DNA from: Oscillospiraceae bacterium | Lineage (GTDB): Bacteria > Bacillota > Clostridia > Oscillospirales > CAG-272 | Reading direction: 5' to 3' | Assembly: GCA_015065065.1 (NCBI GenBank) | Contig: SVQX01000011.1 | Span: 1-49,562 of the forward strand | DNA: 49,562 nt | Shown: one piece after another, positions 33,982 through 41,407 of the stretch | How positions within the stretch are numbered: the first letter of the stretch is position 1 | Layout of the letters: each line of letters starts with the position of its first letter | Made by a program: the position numbers and the translations under genes | The notes under the pieces: generated by a model | Told to the model about the DNA's origin: nothing | Seen by the model: only the letters and a program-made list of their open reading frames with translations | Databases searched by the model: none

Positions 33982-34836
33982 TCAGCCTATCCGTACCGTT
34001 TCTCCCGTCCTTATCTCGTGCAGAACGCCGTCAACATCCATCCATACCGAGATTACCGTGGGATTGTATACGGTGTGTCCGTCCGCGCTGTAAACAAGCC
34101 GCTTGTACGCCTCGACGTAGTCGTATATTTCCATGTTGGTGGCAAACCAAATATCGGGATTGCCCGCCAGCTTCTCGCATATTGCCTCAATGCGATCCCA
34201 GTTGTTGTCGCGGTCGAATTCAAAGCTGTGTCCCCAGATGTAGAGCAGACGGGGAGCTCGTTTTGCGTGATATGTGCCCGTGGAGACGTTAAGCGCCAAG
34301 AACTTATCAACGTACTCAAAAATTTTGGGATTGTTATGGTGAGCCGACGGCATCCATGCGTGAAAATCGGAGGGAAGCATAAAGCTGTCGTTGTCGCCGC
34401 CAAGCGTTCTCGCGTAAGCAATATCCAGCTCGGTAAGATAATTCTTGATCTTTTCGTAGGTAGTGAAATTGCCCATCAGGGTAATACCGGTGTCCGGGTA
34501 CGCCATGCCGCGGATAATGCAGCCGCATCTTTCCTCAAGCTCAAGGCGGCAGTCAAGCACGTCGCGAATTCCCTCAATGGGGCGCAGGTTTCCGCTTGGA
34601 CGGTGGCTTGCACCGTGAACGGCTATCTCGTGTCCCTTGGAAAGGAAAATTTCCTGTATCTGCTCGTTTGTATAATCAAATGCGAACAGCCCCGTGCCGT
34701 TGAAATTGAAGGTAGCCTTCATGCCGTATTTATCAAATATCGCAGCAAGACGGGCATCTGACCGCGCGCCGTCGTCGTAGCTGAAGGTGACAGCCTTTGC
34801 ACGGCCACCTGGGTATCTTAAAAATATAGATTTCAT
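33982..34836 (-). CDS. Polysaccharide deacetylase family protein (NodB-like)
   Basis: A 284-residue protein from the ATG at 34834-34836, which has GGAGG in front. An open frame extends 28 codons further upstream but crosses the promoter at 34868-34896. The NodB domain shows KAVTFSYDDGARSD with the Asp-Asp pair (catalytic base and metal ligand) and IAVHGASHRPSG with the metal-binding His residues. RGMAYPDTGITL corresponds to motif 3. No signal peptide is visible, so it may be cytoplasmic, which is unusual for a cell-wall deacetylase. The substrate is unknown. Confidence 0.87.
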   Translation of the reverse strand: MKSIFLRYPGGRAKAVTFSYDDGARSDARLAAIFDKYGMKATFNFNGTGLFAFDYTNEQIQEIFLSKGHEIAVHGASHRPSGNLRPIEGIRDVLDCRLELEERCGCIIRGMAYPDTGITLMGNFTTYEKIKNYLTELDIAYARTLGGDNDSFMLPSDFHAWMPSAHHNNPKIFEYVDKFLALNVSTGTYHAKRAPRLLYIWGHSFEFDRDNNWDRIEAICEKLAGNPDIWFATNMEIYDYVEAYKRLVYSADGHTVYNPTVISVWMDVDGVLHEIRTGETVRIG

Positions 34837-34867
34837 AAAAGCCTCCGTATATTTTGCTTGTGCCTTC

Positions 34868-34896
34868 ATTGTATCACAGCACGGGAAATTTGTAAA
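34868..34896 (-). promoter_or_regulatory. Promoter of the deacetylase-GNAT operon
   Basis: On the minus strand, TTTACA (34891-34896), 17 bp, TACAAT (34868-34873). Confidence 0.65.
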
Positions 34897-34965
34897 TAGC
34901 AAAATGAAAAAAGCAGACACAAAAACAGCGTACCCGACGTGTGGCGGGTACGCTGAAATTTAATT

Positions 34966-35379
34966 TTAAATAGGTAACACGTTTCTGAGTATACCAAAGG
35001 CGATCGCCAAAGCAAGCTCAGCCCACATAAGTGCTTCCCATTTTCCCATCCGTCTGTCACCAAAGCGCACGTACCTTATCTCACAGCACGCAAGGTAGGC
35101 GACAATAAAGGGACCGGTTATAAACAGAAACGGATTATGCCAAAAGGCAGAAACGATATCAAAACGTGCGAGGGAGGCAAGCATTCTGGATACTCCGCAC
35201 CCGGGACATTTGAATCCCGTGATCTCATAGAACACACAGGGAATACCAAGGTCCGTAAACAGCACGAACACAAGATAAGCTGCCGCTACGCATAAAATAA
35301 CGGAATATTTTATGACGGTCGCGCGCAATCGCTTTTTTGATTCGGGATTATTGGTTGTCAATTGCCTTGTTAAGAGCAT
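34966..35379 (-). CDS. DUF2752 membrane protein
   Basis: About 137 residues. The DUF2752 signature is plain: GIPCVFYEITGFKCPGCGVSR, with the CPGCG motif, then a short loop and HNPFLF. Three or four membrane helices are predicted. The start is uncertain: the ATG at 35377-35379 overlaps the upstream gene by 32 bp and has only CAGG nearby, while a TTG inside the overlap (just after AAGG) is the alternative. Either way translation is coupled to the DUF4234 gene. The function of the family is unknown. Confidence 0.75.
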   Translation of the reverse strand: MLLTRQLTTNNPESKKRLRATVIKYSVILCVAAAYLVFVLFTDLGIPCVFYEITGFKCPGCGVSRMLASLARFDIVSAFWHNPFLFITGPFIVAYLACCEIRYVRFGDRRMGKWEALMWAELALAIAFGILRNVLPI

Positions 35380-35881
35380 CCTGCGCCAAGCCGTAAACGA
35401 CGATGCCCAAGCCGAAAATCGTGAGCAGGAGATAAACGATATTTGACGAGCCGTTTTCCTTTGCAACGGCATCTCTCTTTTCGCCCAGCTTGTAAGCCCA
35501 GAAGAATTCGTAAATTCCGCAGGTGACGAGGGACAGTAAAAACGCAATGCCGCCGCTGGTATCGCCCGTTTTTCCGGACGCCTTGTTCATCTCGTTTGTA
35601 AGGCAGACGAACCAGTATATGCTGTAAATTCCGCAGGTGATAAGGGAGAGCAGAACGGCGGTTACGATAGATCTCTTTTTGATGCCTTCAACGTTGGGAA
35701 TGCTTGCGTCCTCGCTGTCCTTTTTAAGGGCAATGCCGCAATGCACGCAAATGACAGCCTCCTCGGCAACAGCACTGCCGCAGTTAGGGCAGAAGGACTT
35801 TCCCGTTCCGGTCTTAACTCCGCACTTCAGGCATACAGCCTGATTGTCGTTCATTTGTTCTCCACAGTTTCTACAATACAT
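35348..35881 (-). CDS. Double zinc-ribbon DUF4234 membrane protein
   Basis: A 177-residue protein. Two zinc ribbons open it: MYCRNCG with CLKCG, then FCPNCG with CVHCG (residues 1-50, eight cysteines). After a linker come membrane helices of the DUF4234 type: VTAVLLSLITCGIYSIYWFV and AFLLSLVTCGIYEFFW, a repeated TCGIY motif, then a last helix near 150. The ribbon resembles that of the neighbour at 35994. AAGGAGAAC precedes the ATG, and a promoter lies at 35938-35966. The role is unknown. Confidence 0.85.
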   Translation of the reverse strand: MYCRNCGEQMNDNQAVCLKCGVKTGTGKSFCPNCGSAVAEEAVICVHCGIALKKDSEDASIPNVEGIKKRSIVTAVLLSLITCGIYSIYWFVCLTNEMNKASGKTGDTSGGIAFLLSLVTCGIYEFFWAYKLGEKRDAVAKENGSSNIVYLLLTIFGLGIVVYGLAQDALNKAIDNQ

Positions 35882-35937
35882 GAATGTTCTCCTTGTTTTC
35901 TGATGATGTCGGTGATTCCGCGCTCGGAATTATAACT

Positions 35938-35966
35938 ATTATAATCAAAGCCTGTAATTTTGTCAA
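35938..35966 (-). promoter_or_regulatory. Promoter of the DUF4234-DUF2752 pair
   Basis: On the minus strand, perfect TTGACA (35961-35966), 17 bp, perfect TATAAT (35938-35943). Confidence 0.88.
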
Positions 35967-35993
35967 GGCTTTTTGAGTATTTTGATATAAAAA

Positions 35994-36422
35994 TCAGAAA
36001 TACATTGACGCCTCATACAAAGCAAATCCACCGATAAGCCCGCCTAAGATGATAGCATAAAAGACTACTACGATAACGATAGTCAAAACGATATTTGCGA
36101 TATATCCGATCAAGGCGCCCTTGCCGGCGGATTTCGCCTTCAGGGGGGCGTCGTCGTGATAGATCAAATAAAGTATCAGACCGACAATAGGAAAGAAAAA
36201 TCCAAGCACCGCAAAGCCCTTGCTTGGTGCGTCATTCTTGCTGTCGGCGGGCTTTGCCTTGGGATGAATTTCGCATCCGCAGCCCATGCAAAACTCGGCG
36301 TTTTCATTTACGGGCTGACCGCAAACGCGGCAAAAGCCCTTGCCGTCACCTACCGAAACTCCGCATTTGAGACACACGGCTTGGTTGTCGTTAAGCTGTC
36401 CTCCGCAATTTCTGCAATACAT
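35994..36422 (-). CDS. Double zinc-ribbon membrane protein
   Basis: A 142-residue protein. Its first 22 residues match the neighbour at 35348 nearly exactly (MYCRNCG..NDNQAVCLKCGV), and a second ribbon follows: FCRVCG with CMGCGC. Two membrane segments come next: VLGFFFPIVGLILYLIYH, and a long hydrophobic one near 105-135. The C-terminal domain is unrelated to DUF4234, so this looks like the same ribbon module attached to a different membrane part. CGGAGGAC lies before the ATG. Function unknown. Confidence 0.82.
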   Translation of the reverse strand: MYCRNCGGQLNDNQAVCLKCGVSVGDGKGFCRVCGQPVNENAEFCMGCGCEIHPKAKPADSKNDAPSKGFAVLGFFFPIVGLILYLIYHDDAPLKAKSAGKGALIGYIANIVLTIVIVVVFYAIILGGLIGGFALYEASMYF

Positions 36423-36472
36423 AATATGTCCTCCGAAAATTAAAAATGATAATACTCTCGCGCCTTACTCAT

Positions 36473-36501
36473 ATTATAAAGTAAACGCGCCTGCATGTCA
36501 A
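36473..36501 (-). promoter_or_regulatory. Promoter of the 35994 zinc-ribbon gene
   Basis: On the minus strand, TTGACA (36496-36501), 17 bp, TATAAT (36473-36478). The -35 box overlaps the stop codon of the upstream gene (36498-36500). Confidence 0.85.
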
Positions 36502-37064
36502 GGCTTTTCCGTGTGTGACAGAGGTAAATATTCCACCTTCATGGATATGTACGACAAATACCGTCTGCGATTAAGGTTTATCTCTCGCAGCTTGAATACG
36601 CCGATATCCACCGCTTCCCACAAGAATACCCACGCGGCAATATCGATAACCTCCGACCAGATGTGGTTATCCACTCCAAACGCAAGCACGAGCGTGGCAA
36701 TGCCTGCGAGCGCAAGCATTATGACCGCGAAAAGGTTGAATCGCAGCTCTCGCTTAGCGGCAATATATTTTTCGGAATAGTATTCTTGTATTCCCTCCCT
36801 ATAGTCCTGTCGCTCGCCGTCGTCAATGCAGTCGCTGTGGATTCGCAGTGTGAGCGACTGACCGGGGCGAAGGGAATGGGAGCTGTTTTCAATAAATTCA
36901 GCAACGTCCGAGCTGATAAACGGTGTTTCCCGTTGGGAATAAACGGACAGAAAGTCGCTGTCGTCCTTAACCGTCATACTGATAACGGCGCGACCCTCGG
37001 CGTCGTATTCGCAACGCCGCGCGGAGGGCTTAACGCCCGATTTACATAACTTACATTTTGCCAT
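36498..37064 (-). CDS. Small membrane protein with N-terminal CxxC
   Basis: A 188-residue protein I do not recognise. It begins MAKCKLCKSGVKP, with one CxxC pair, then a soluble domain (about 15-105) containing ETPFISSDVAEFIEN and SLRPGQSLTLRIHSDCIDD. Two membrane helices lie near 109-130 and 135-155, and a basic tail of about 30 residues follows. The ribosome binding site AAAGGCGGTG precedes the ATG. It lies 47 bp after the 37112 gene, probably on the same transcript. Confidence 0.75.
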   Translation of the reverse strand: MAKCKLCKSGVKPSARRCEYDAEGRAVISMTVKDDSDFLSVYSQRETPFISSDVAEFIENSSHSLRPGQSLTLRIHSDCIDDGERQDYREGIQEYYSEKYIAAKRELRFNLFAVIMLALAGIATLVLAFGVDNHIWSEVIDIAAWVFLWEAVDIGVFKLREINLNRRRYLSYISMKVEYLPLSHTEKP

Positions 37065-37111
37065 AACAGCACCGCCTTTGATTGAAATTATTGCAGTATT
37101 TGAATATTAGT

Positions 37112-37381
37112 TCAATTTTGCTCCTCGTCAAATGTATAAGGTCTGCCGCAGACGTCGCGCTTGCCGCATTTTGGACATTTCAGAAATGCCTTGCCCTCTC
37201 CGACGGAGTGGATTATTTTTTTGTTTGTATAGAACTTGTGTCCGCAATTGGGACAGGCGAAGGGCTTGGAGGAGAATTCCTTTGTGGCTTGCGCGCGTCT
37301 ATACATTTTATAAGTGTTCCAAGCGTATGCGGGCGCGACGAGAACAATTCCAACGATTCCCCAAATTATGTATTTATCCAT
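37112..37381 (-). CDS. Small membrane-anchored zinc-ribbon protein
   Basis: An 89-residue protein from the ATG at 37379-37381, preceded by AGAGGTGG. The N-terminal helix IIWGIVGIVLVAPAYAW anchors it. A zinc ribbon follows: FACPNCGHKFYTN, then LKCPKCGKRDVCG, a CPxC-x(n)-CPxC arrangement. It resembles many uncharacterised small Firmicute ribbons. The long leader (about 110 nt from the promoter at 37497) is unusual for so short a gene. Confidence 0.8.
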   Translation of the reverse strand: MDKYIIWGIVGIVLVAPAYAWNTYKMYRRAQATKEFSSKPFACPNCGHKFYTNKKIIHSVGEGKAFLKCPKCGKRDVCGRPYTFDEEQN

Positions 37382-37496
37382 TTTTCCACCTCTTTCTGCT
37401 TTATTGTGTAACGGTAGTCTCAACGGTCATCTCCAAAACAAGCTCAAAGAGAAGCTTTGATACGCGCCCCTTGCCGCCGCTAACCTTCTTGATTTT

Positions 37497-37525
37497 ATTA
37501 TAATGCAAAAGCTTCGATTTTTCAA
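37497..37525 (-). promoter_or_regulatory. Promoter of the 37112-36498 gene pair
   Basis: On the minus strand, TTGAAA (37520-37525), 17 bp, perfect TATAAT (37497-37502). Confidence 0.75.
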
Positions 37526-37639
37526 GTGAAATATTCGAATTTACACAATTATAGACTTTTACGTGGGGTAAAATTCAAGACGTTTGTTGCCTGCCACGCG
37601 TATATTTACAAATTGTTAAATATATTTTGCGATCGGCTA

Positions 37640-38290
37640 TAAATCAACGTGCAGACAAACTGTTACATTCCGTTTGCGCGAAGCGCACATCGTTAATGCG
37701 AAGCATCACATCATTTGTCGAAGGCAACTTCATTTACACCAGAGTCGAAAGCCTTGTATATCATAAAAGTGAAGTTGTGTCAAGCCGCAGTGAAGTTATG
37801 CCTTATCTCACTTTGTTCGATGTGAAATGAAATTTGCCCACGTTCGCGTAAGCGAACATTTCACATTTGCGAAGCAAATATTTCGCCGCGAAGCGATTTC
37901 ACTTGTCTGAAGGGCAAATTTCGTTGAAAAAACGACAGGTCGAAACCTGTCGTTCTTTCTGTGAAAAGCGGACAAAAAAAGATGCTTTCGTGTGTTTTCG
38001 TATAGACTTGAACTCACGCGTCTTCATCACGCCGACGGCGTGTATATCATAAAAACGTAGTTTTGTATATCACCAAGGCGAAAGCCTTGTATATCATCAT
38101 TGCAAAAGCATAATACAGCCTGCGGCTGATGATATACACCTTCGGTGATGAGATACACGCTAAAGCGTGATGATATGCCATTGCTTTCGCAATGGATAAA
38201 AAAGATATTTTCCGTTGTTTTGGTATGGACTTGAACCTGTGTGTAAAATAAATGCTTTTCGACTGAAAGGAGAAAAGCTACATCAGTTAC
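37640..38290. repeat. Array of mini-hairpins in two composite units
   Basis: No gene is supported here. The stretch is a chain of short palindromes, many built on GCGAAGC or CGAA-type loops: GCGCGAAGCGC, ATGCGAAGCAT, TTTGCGAAGCAAA and ACGACAGGTCGAAACCTGTCGT (37932-37953) in the first part. The second part has CACGCCGACGGCGTG, AAGGCGAAAGCCTT, CAGCCTGCGGCTG, CACCTTCGGTG, CACGCTAAAGCGTG and CCATTGCTTTCGCAATGG. In the second part the spacers read TATATCAT on the left and ATGATATA on the right. Each unit ends in a similar motif, GGACAAAAAAAGATG and GGATAAAAAAGATAT, followed by TTGTTTT-like sequence and GTAT-GACTTGAAC. I do not know a name for this element. Confidence 0.7.
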
Positions 38291-38376
38291 CTTTTCACTA
38301 TTCACTATTACTTATTACTTGCCAAAAATCGACAAGAGATTTTTAGTGAAAAGTGAAGAGTGCAGGGTGAAAAAGT

Positions 38377-38412
38377 AAAATCGACAAGCTTCTGTCGAAA
38401 CTTGTCGATTTT
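38377..38412 (-). terminator. Terminator of tRNA-Gln
   Basis: A 12-bp perfect stem (AAAATCGACAAG / CTTGTCGATTTT) with a 12-nt loop, starting directly after the encoded CCA; on the minus strand ACTTTTT follows. Confidence 0.8.
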
Positions 38413-38488
38413 TGGCTGGGGCACAGGGATTCGAACCCCGGAAGTGACGGAGTCAGAGTCCGTTGCCTTACCGCTTGGCGATGCCCCA
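38413..38488 (-). tRNA. trnQ: tRNA-Gln (anticodon CTG)
   Basis: Read on the minus strand, the acceptor stem TGGGGCA pairs with TGCCCCA, followed by discriminator G and an encoded CCA (38413-38416). The D arm holds AAGCGGTAAGGC. The anticodon stem ACGGA/TCCGT encloses loop CTCTGAC, giving anticodon CTG for glutamine CAG codons. The T loop is GGTTCGAATCC. A sigma-A promoter stands upstream (38505-38533) and a terminator downstream. Confidence 0.95.
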
Positions 38489-38504
38489 ATATTCAACGCT
38501 ATGC

Positions 38505-38533
38505 ATTATAGCATATTGTTTTCCGTTTGTCAA
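38505..38533 (-). promoter_or_regulatory. Promoter of tRNA-Gln
   Basis: On the minus strand, perfect TTGACA (38528-38533), 17 bp, perfect TATAAT (38505-38510), 16 bp before the tRNA. Confidence 0.88.
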
Positions 38534-38622
38534 GCCTTTTAATCGAAAAAATGCAAAAAAATCTAATTTTTTCAGCGCGCGCTCCTAAATACGCACAAAA
38601 AAATTCGCGTCTCCCTCGCATT

Positions 38623-38655
38623 TTGACATTTTTCACGCGCGGGACGTGCTATAAT
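38623..38655 (+). promoter_or_regulatory. Atypical promoter of the spoIIA operon
   Basis: Perfect TTGACA (38623-38628) and perfect TATAAT (38650-38655) but with a 21-bp spacer instead of 17. In Bacillus this operon uses sigma-H; I see no clear sigma-H match (AGGA..GAAT). CGGAGG lies before the ATG at 38697. Confidence 0.5.
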
Positions 38656-38696
38656 TTTTCAAAACACAGGAATTATTAAAAAAACGGAGGTAACAG

Positions 38697-39101
38697 ATGA
38701 CACACAAGGCGGATCTCGTCTGCGACACGGCAGGAGAGCAGATGCTGGTCAGGGTGCGCGGCGAAATAGACCACCACACCGCCGCCGACATCCGCAACGG
38801 CATTGACGGCGCGCTGTTCGAAAAACGCCCGCGCCGATTGATAATGGACATGTCTGCAGTGACCTTTATGGACAGCTCGGGGCTGGGGCTTATTATGGGC
38901 AGGCTGTCGGTCATACGCGAGCTTGGCGGCGAGCTTGTGGTGCAAGACCCGTCGGAGGCGATAAGTCGGATAATCGCGCTTGCGGGTATGGAACGGGCGA
39001 TAGACATAAGGTACACCGGGGGCGAGCGCAGGATACAGCAAAAAACAGCGGCGCGGCGACACAGAAAAGCTTCGCGCACGGAAGGGGAGGTGGCAAAATG
39101 A
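38697..39101 (+). CDS. spoIIAA: Anti-sigma F factor antagonist SpoIIAA
   Basis: A 134-residue STAS-domain protein that frees sigma F by binding SpoIIAB in the forespore. FMDSSGLGLIMGR marks the phosphorylation site; the target is one of Ser60/Ser61. ADLVCDTAGEQMLVRVRGEID opens the STAS fold. It is slightly longer than the usual 115-120 residues because of a basic C-terminal tail (RRHRKASRTEGEVAK). It is first in the spoIIAA-spoIIAB-sigF operon, and its stop overlaps the next start as ATGA. Confidence 0.95.
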   Translation: MTHKADLVCDTAGEQMLVRVRGEIDHHTAADIRNGIDGALFEKRPRRLIMDMSAVTFMDSSGLGLIMGRLSVIRELGGELVVQDPSEAISRIIALAGMERAIDIRYTGGERRIQQKTAARRHRKASRTEGEVAK

Positions 39102-39568
39102 GCCCCAGAGCAAAAGGAATTTTCAGCGGCGAGGTGCTGAACCGCATACAAATAAAGCTCCCCGCCATATCCGTAAACGAGGGAATGGCGAGGTCTGCGG
39201 TTGCCTCATTTGTATCCCAGCTTGACCCCGACGTAGGGGAGCTTGCAGACATCAAATGCGCGGTGTCGGAGGCTGTCACCAACTGTATCGTCCACGGCTA
39301 TCGCGAGTCGTCGGGACTGATATACATAACCGTCACACTAATGGAGGGCAGGGCGGTCAAAATTGAGATCCGCGACCGCGGCTGCGGCATTCCCGACGTC
39401 CGTGCGGCGCGGCAGCCGCTCTTTACCACCGACGCCGATGGCGAGCGGAGCGGCATGGGCTTTACCGTTATGGAGAGCTTTACCGATGGAGTGCGGGTGC
39501 GCTCCAAGGTGGGCGTTGGCACTACCGTTGTGCTGCTGAAGCGGCTGGCTACCCGTGCGCCGCTGTGA
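39098..39568 (+). CDS. spoIIAB: Anti-sigma F factor / serine kinase SpoIIAB
   Basis: A 156-residue GHKL-type kinase that binds sigma F and phosphorylates SpoIIAA. The N box is DIKCAVSEAVTNCIVHGY, the G1 box EIRDRGCGIPDV and the G2 region ERSGMGFTVMESF. Together these form the ATP site. It overlaps spoIIAA by 4 bp and is followed after 55 bp by sigF. Length is near the family norm of about 146. Confidence 0.96.
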   Translation: MSPRAKGIFSGEVLNRIQIKLPAISVNEGMARSAVASFVSQLDPDVGELADIKCAVSEAVTNCIVHGYRESSGLIYITVTLMEGRAVKIEIRDRGCGIPDVRAARQPLFTTDADGERSGMGFTVMESFTDGVRVRSKVGVGTTVVLLKRLATRAPL

Positions 39569-39623
39569 TCATCCATACATATCAATGCAAATGCGTTGAG
39601 GATATAATTGCGGAGGTCTATGT

Positions 39624-40394
39624 ATGGCGGAGTGCTTGAATTGCGGAGCAGAGGACGAGAAAACCGAGGAGCGGTTTTCTCATAACATTGAGCTTGTAGT
39701 AGCAGCTCAGGGCGGCGACGAGGCGTCTATGGAGCGTCTTGTGATAGAAAACACGGGGCTTGTGCGCAGCATTGCTCTTAAATTCCGCGATAGAGGAACG
39801 GAATTTGAGGACCTTATGCAGATAGGCATGATAGGCATGGTAAAGGCGATACGCAGCTTTGACGTGTCCCGCGGAACGGCGTTTTCCACATATGCCGTGC
39901 CGCTTATCATAGGCGAGATAAGACGGCATCTGCGCGATGACGGACTGATAAGAGTCGGGCGAGCCTACCGTAAAACGGGCGTTATGCTCATGCGAGAGCG
40001 TGCGCGTATTGCCGCGGAGGAGGGCAGGGAAGCGGGTATCGGCGAGCTTGCCGAGAATTGCGGAATATCCCGCGAGGAAGCGGCGGTTGCGCTTGACTCA
40101 ATGACGCCCATATCCTCGTTGTCGGATAACGCCTACGGAGAGGATTCACCGGAGCTTGGCGCAATAATTCCCGACACGTCGGACGCGGAGGAAATGGCGC
40201 GGAGGATAGACCGAATCGCCCTGTCGCAGATAATAGCCGCCCTGCCACCCGTGTGGAAAAAGATAGTCCTTCTGCGATATTATCGAAATATGACGCAGCA
40301 GCAGGTAGCGAGCGAGCTGGGATTGACGCAGGTAAAAATATCCCGCGAGGAAAAGAAAATAATGGCGTTTATGCGCACACAGCTCGGAGGATAG
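39624..40394 (+). CDS. sigF: RNA polymerase sporulation sigma factor F
   Basis: A 256-residue sigma-70-family factor that directs early forespore transcription. Region 2 contains VRSIALKFRDRGTEFEDLMQIGMIGMVKAIRSFDVSRGTAFSTYA (written here as a stretch at 48-92; the core FEDLMQIGMIGMVKAIRSFD binds polymerase and the -10 element). Region 3 lies near 115-160. Region 4 has MTQQQVASELGLTQVKISRE, the helix-turn-helix for the -35 element. The N-terminal Cys pair CLNC is not typical. GGAGG precedes the ATG. Its place after spoIIAB confirms the assignment. Confidence 0.95.
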   Translation: MAECLNCGAEDEKTEERFSHNIELVVAAQGGDEASMERLVIENTGLVRSIALKFRDRGTEFEDLMQIGMIGMVKAIRSFDVSRGTAFSTYAVPLIIGEIRRHLRDDGLIRVGRAYRKTGVMLMRERARIAAEEGREAGIGELAENCGISREEAAVALDSMTPISSLSDNAYGEDSPELGAIIPDTSDAEEMARRIDRIALSQIIAALPPVWKKIVLLRYYRNMTQQQVASELGLTQVKISREEKKIMAFMRTQLGG

Positions 40395-41407
40395 TGTCCG
40401 CTTCGCGGAGTGAAATACGCCGCCACCGAGATTCTTCGCTTTGCCCAATAATGACACGGTGGCGGCGTGTGAAATTGCTACGCAGTGAAATTCATCCTTC
40501 GGACGAGTGAAACGTGCCGTGCGGGAAATCCGCACGGCACGTTATTGTAAGACAAAAACCACGCCATAGTGGCATTGTTGCTTTTCGCTAAGGCGAAAAG
40601 CTTCATTTCTCAATTAAATAACCGAGTGGGTAAGGGACCCACGGGGGAATGTCCGCTTCGCGGAGTGATATTTGCTCCCGCCGTGTCATCCTTGAGTAAA
40701 GTCCCCGCGAGATTCCGCTTCGCGCCTCCGCTGCGCTACGGTTCGACTCGCTGCGCTCGCTCAGAATGACCCATTTGGGCTTTGCCCAAATGCGCGGGGC
40801 AATTTAAAATTTAAAATTATCGTTGCTTTTCGCCAAGGCGAAAAGCTTCATTTTCATTATTTCTCGGTAGGGGAGGGGCTCGCTCCCGCCGTGTCACCTT
40901 TAGGCGAAGTCCCCGCCGAGATCCCACTTGCGCGCCCTACGGGTTCGACTTCGGGCTACGCCCTCCGCTCAGGATGACACCTTCGGTGTCGGGCGGGACA
41001 TACCGAGAAATATAATATTTCAACGGGGATTTTAATTTTTTACCGTAGGGGAGGGGCGCATTTGCTTGCAAATAGGCTTCTCCCGTCGCGGTCAAAAGAA
41101 TAATGAATGATGAATAATTGATGAAGCTTTTCGCTTTGCGAAAAGCTTCATTTCATTGAAACGGGCGACCGCAGGTCGCCCCTACGGTATAAAAATCTTT
41201 GCCTGAAAACAACCGAAAGCATCTTATTTGCCACGTAGGGGCGAACTGTGTTCGCCCGAAACGCCGCAAAAATTATAGAGATATTTTTCGGTCGTAACCA
41301 TCCAAACAAATCTAAACAAAAATAAATTTACAGTAAAGTTCTTTGATCCAAACTTTCTTTCAAGAAAGTTTGGTGGGGTGTAGGGGCAAAGCCCCGCATA
41401 CAATAAA
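40395..41407. repeat. Repeat-rich 1-kb gap with several module types, including palindromic repeat copy 3
   Basis: No gene is supported. Module A (hairpin GCTTTTCGC / GCGAAAAGC) occurs at 40580-40601, near 40827-40848, and as 13-bp perfect arms at 41122-41150. The first is followed by the GTGGGT-AAGGG-ACCCAC stem (40626-40642). A second module starting CTCCCGCCGTGTCA and containing AAGTCCCCGC and CGCTCAGAATGAC or CGCTCAGGATGAC occurs twice, near 40675-40770 and 40885-40980. Two GGGCGA-type hairpins (41162-41180 and near 41236-41255) carry CCCTACGG or CGTAGGGG flanks. Module B, copy 3 (41275-41405), ends 3 bp before the stop of the minus-strand gene. Confidence 0.7.
40511..40543 (+). terminator. 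Strong hairpin downstream of sigF
   Basis: A perfect 14-bp GC-rich stem (AACGTGCCGTGCGG and its complement) with loop GAAAT, then ATTG without a long T-run. A longer-looped stem (ACGCCGCCACCG with its complement, near 40427-40470) lies before it. Confidence 0.55.

Noticed and set aside
37627..38052. Short plus-strand frames of 60-70 codons in the hairpin array
   Set aside because: Their sequence is dictated by the palindromes, and no ribosome binding site is present.
37650..38200. CRISPR array
   Set aside because: The stems differ from unit to unit, there are no equal-length unique spacers, and no cas gene is in the window.
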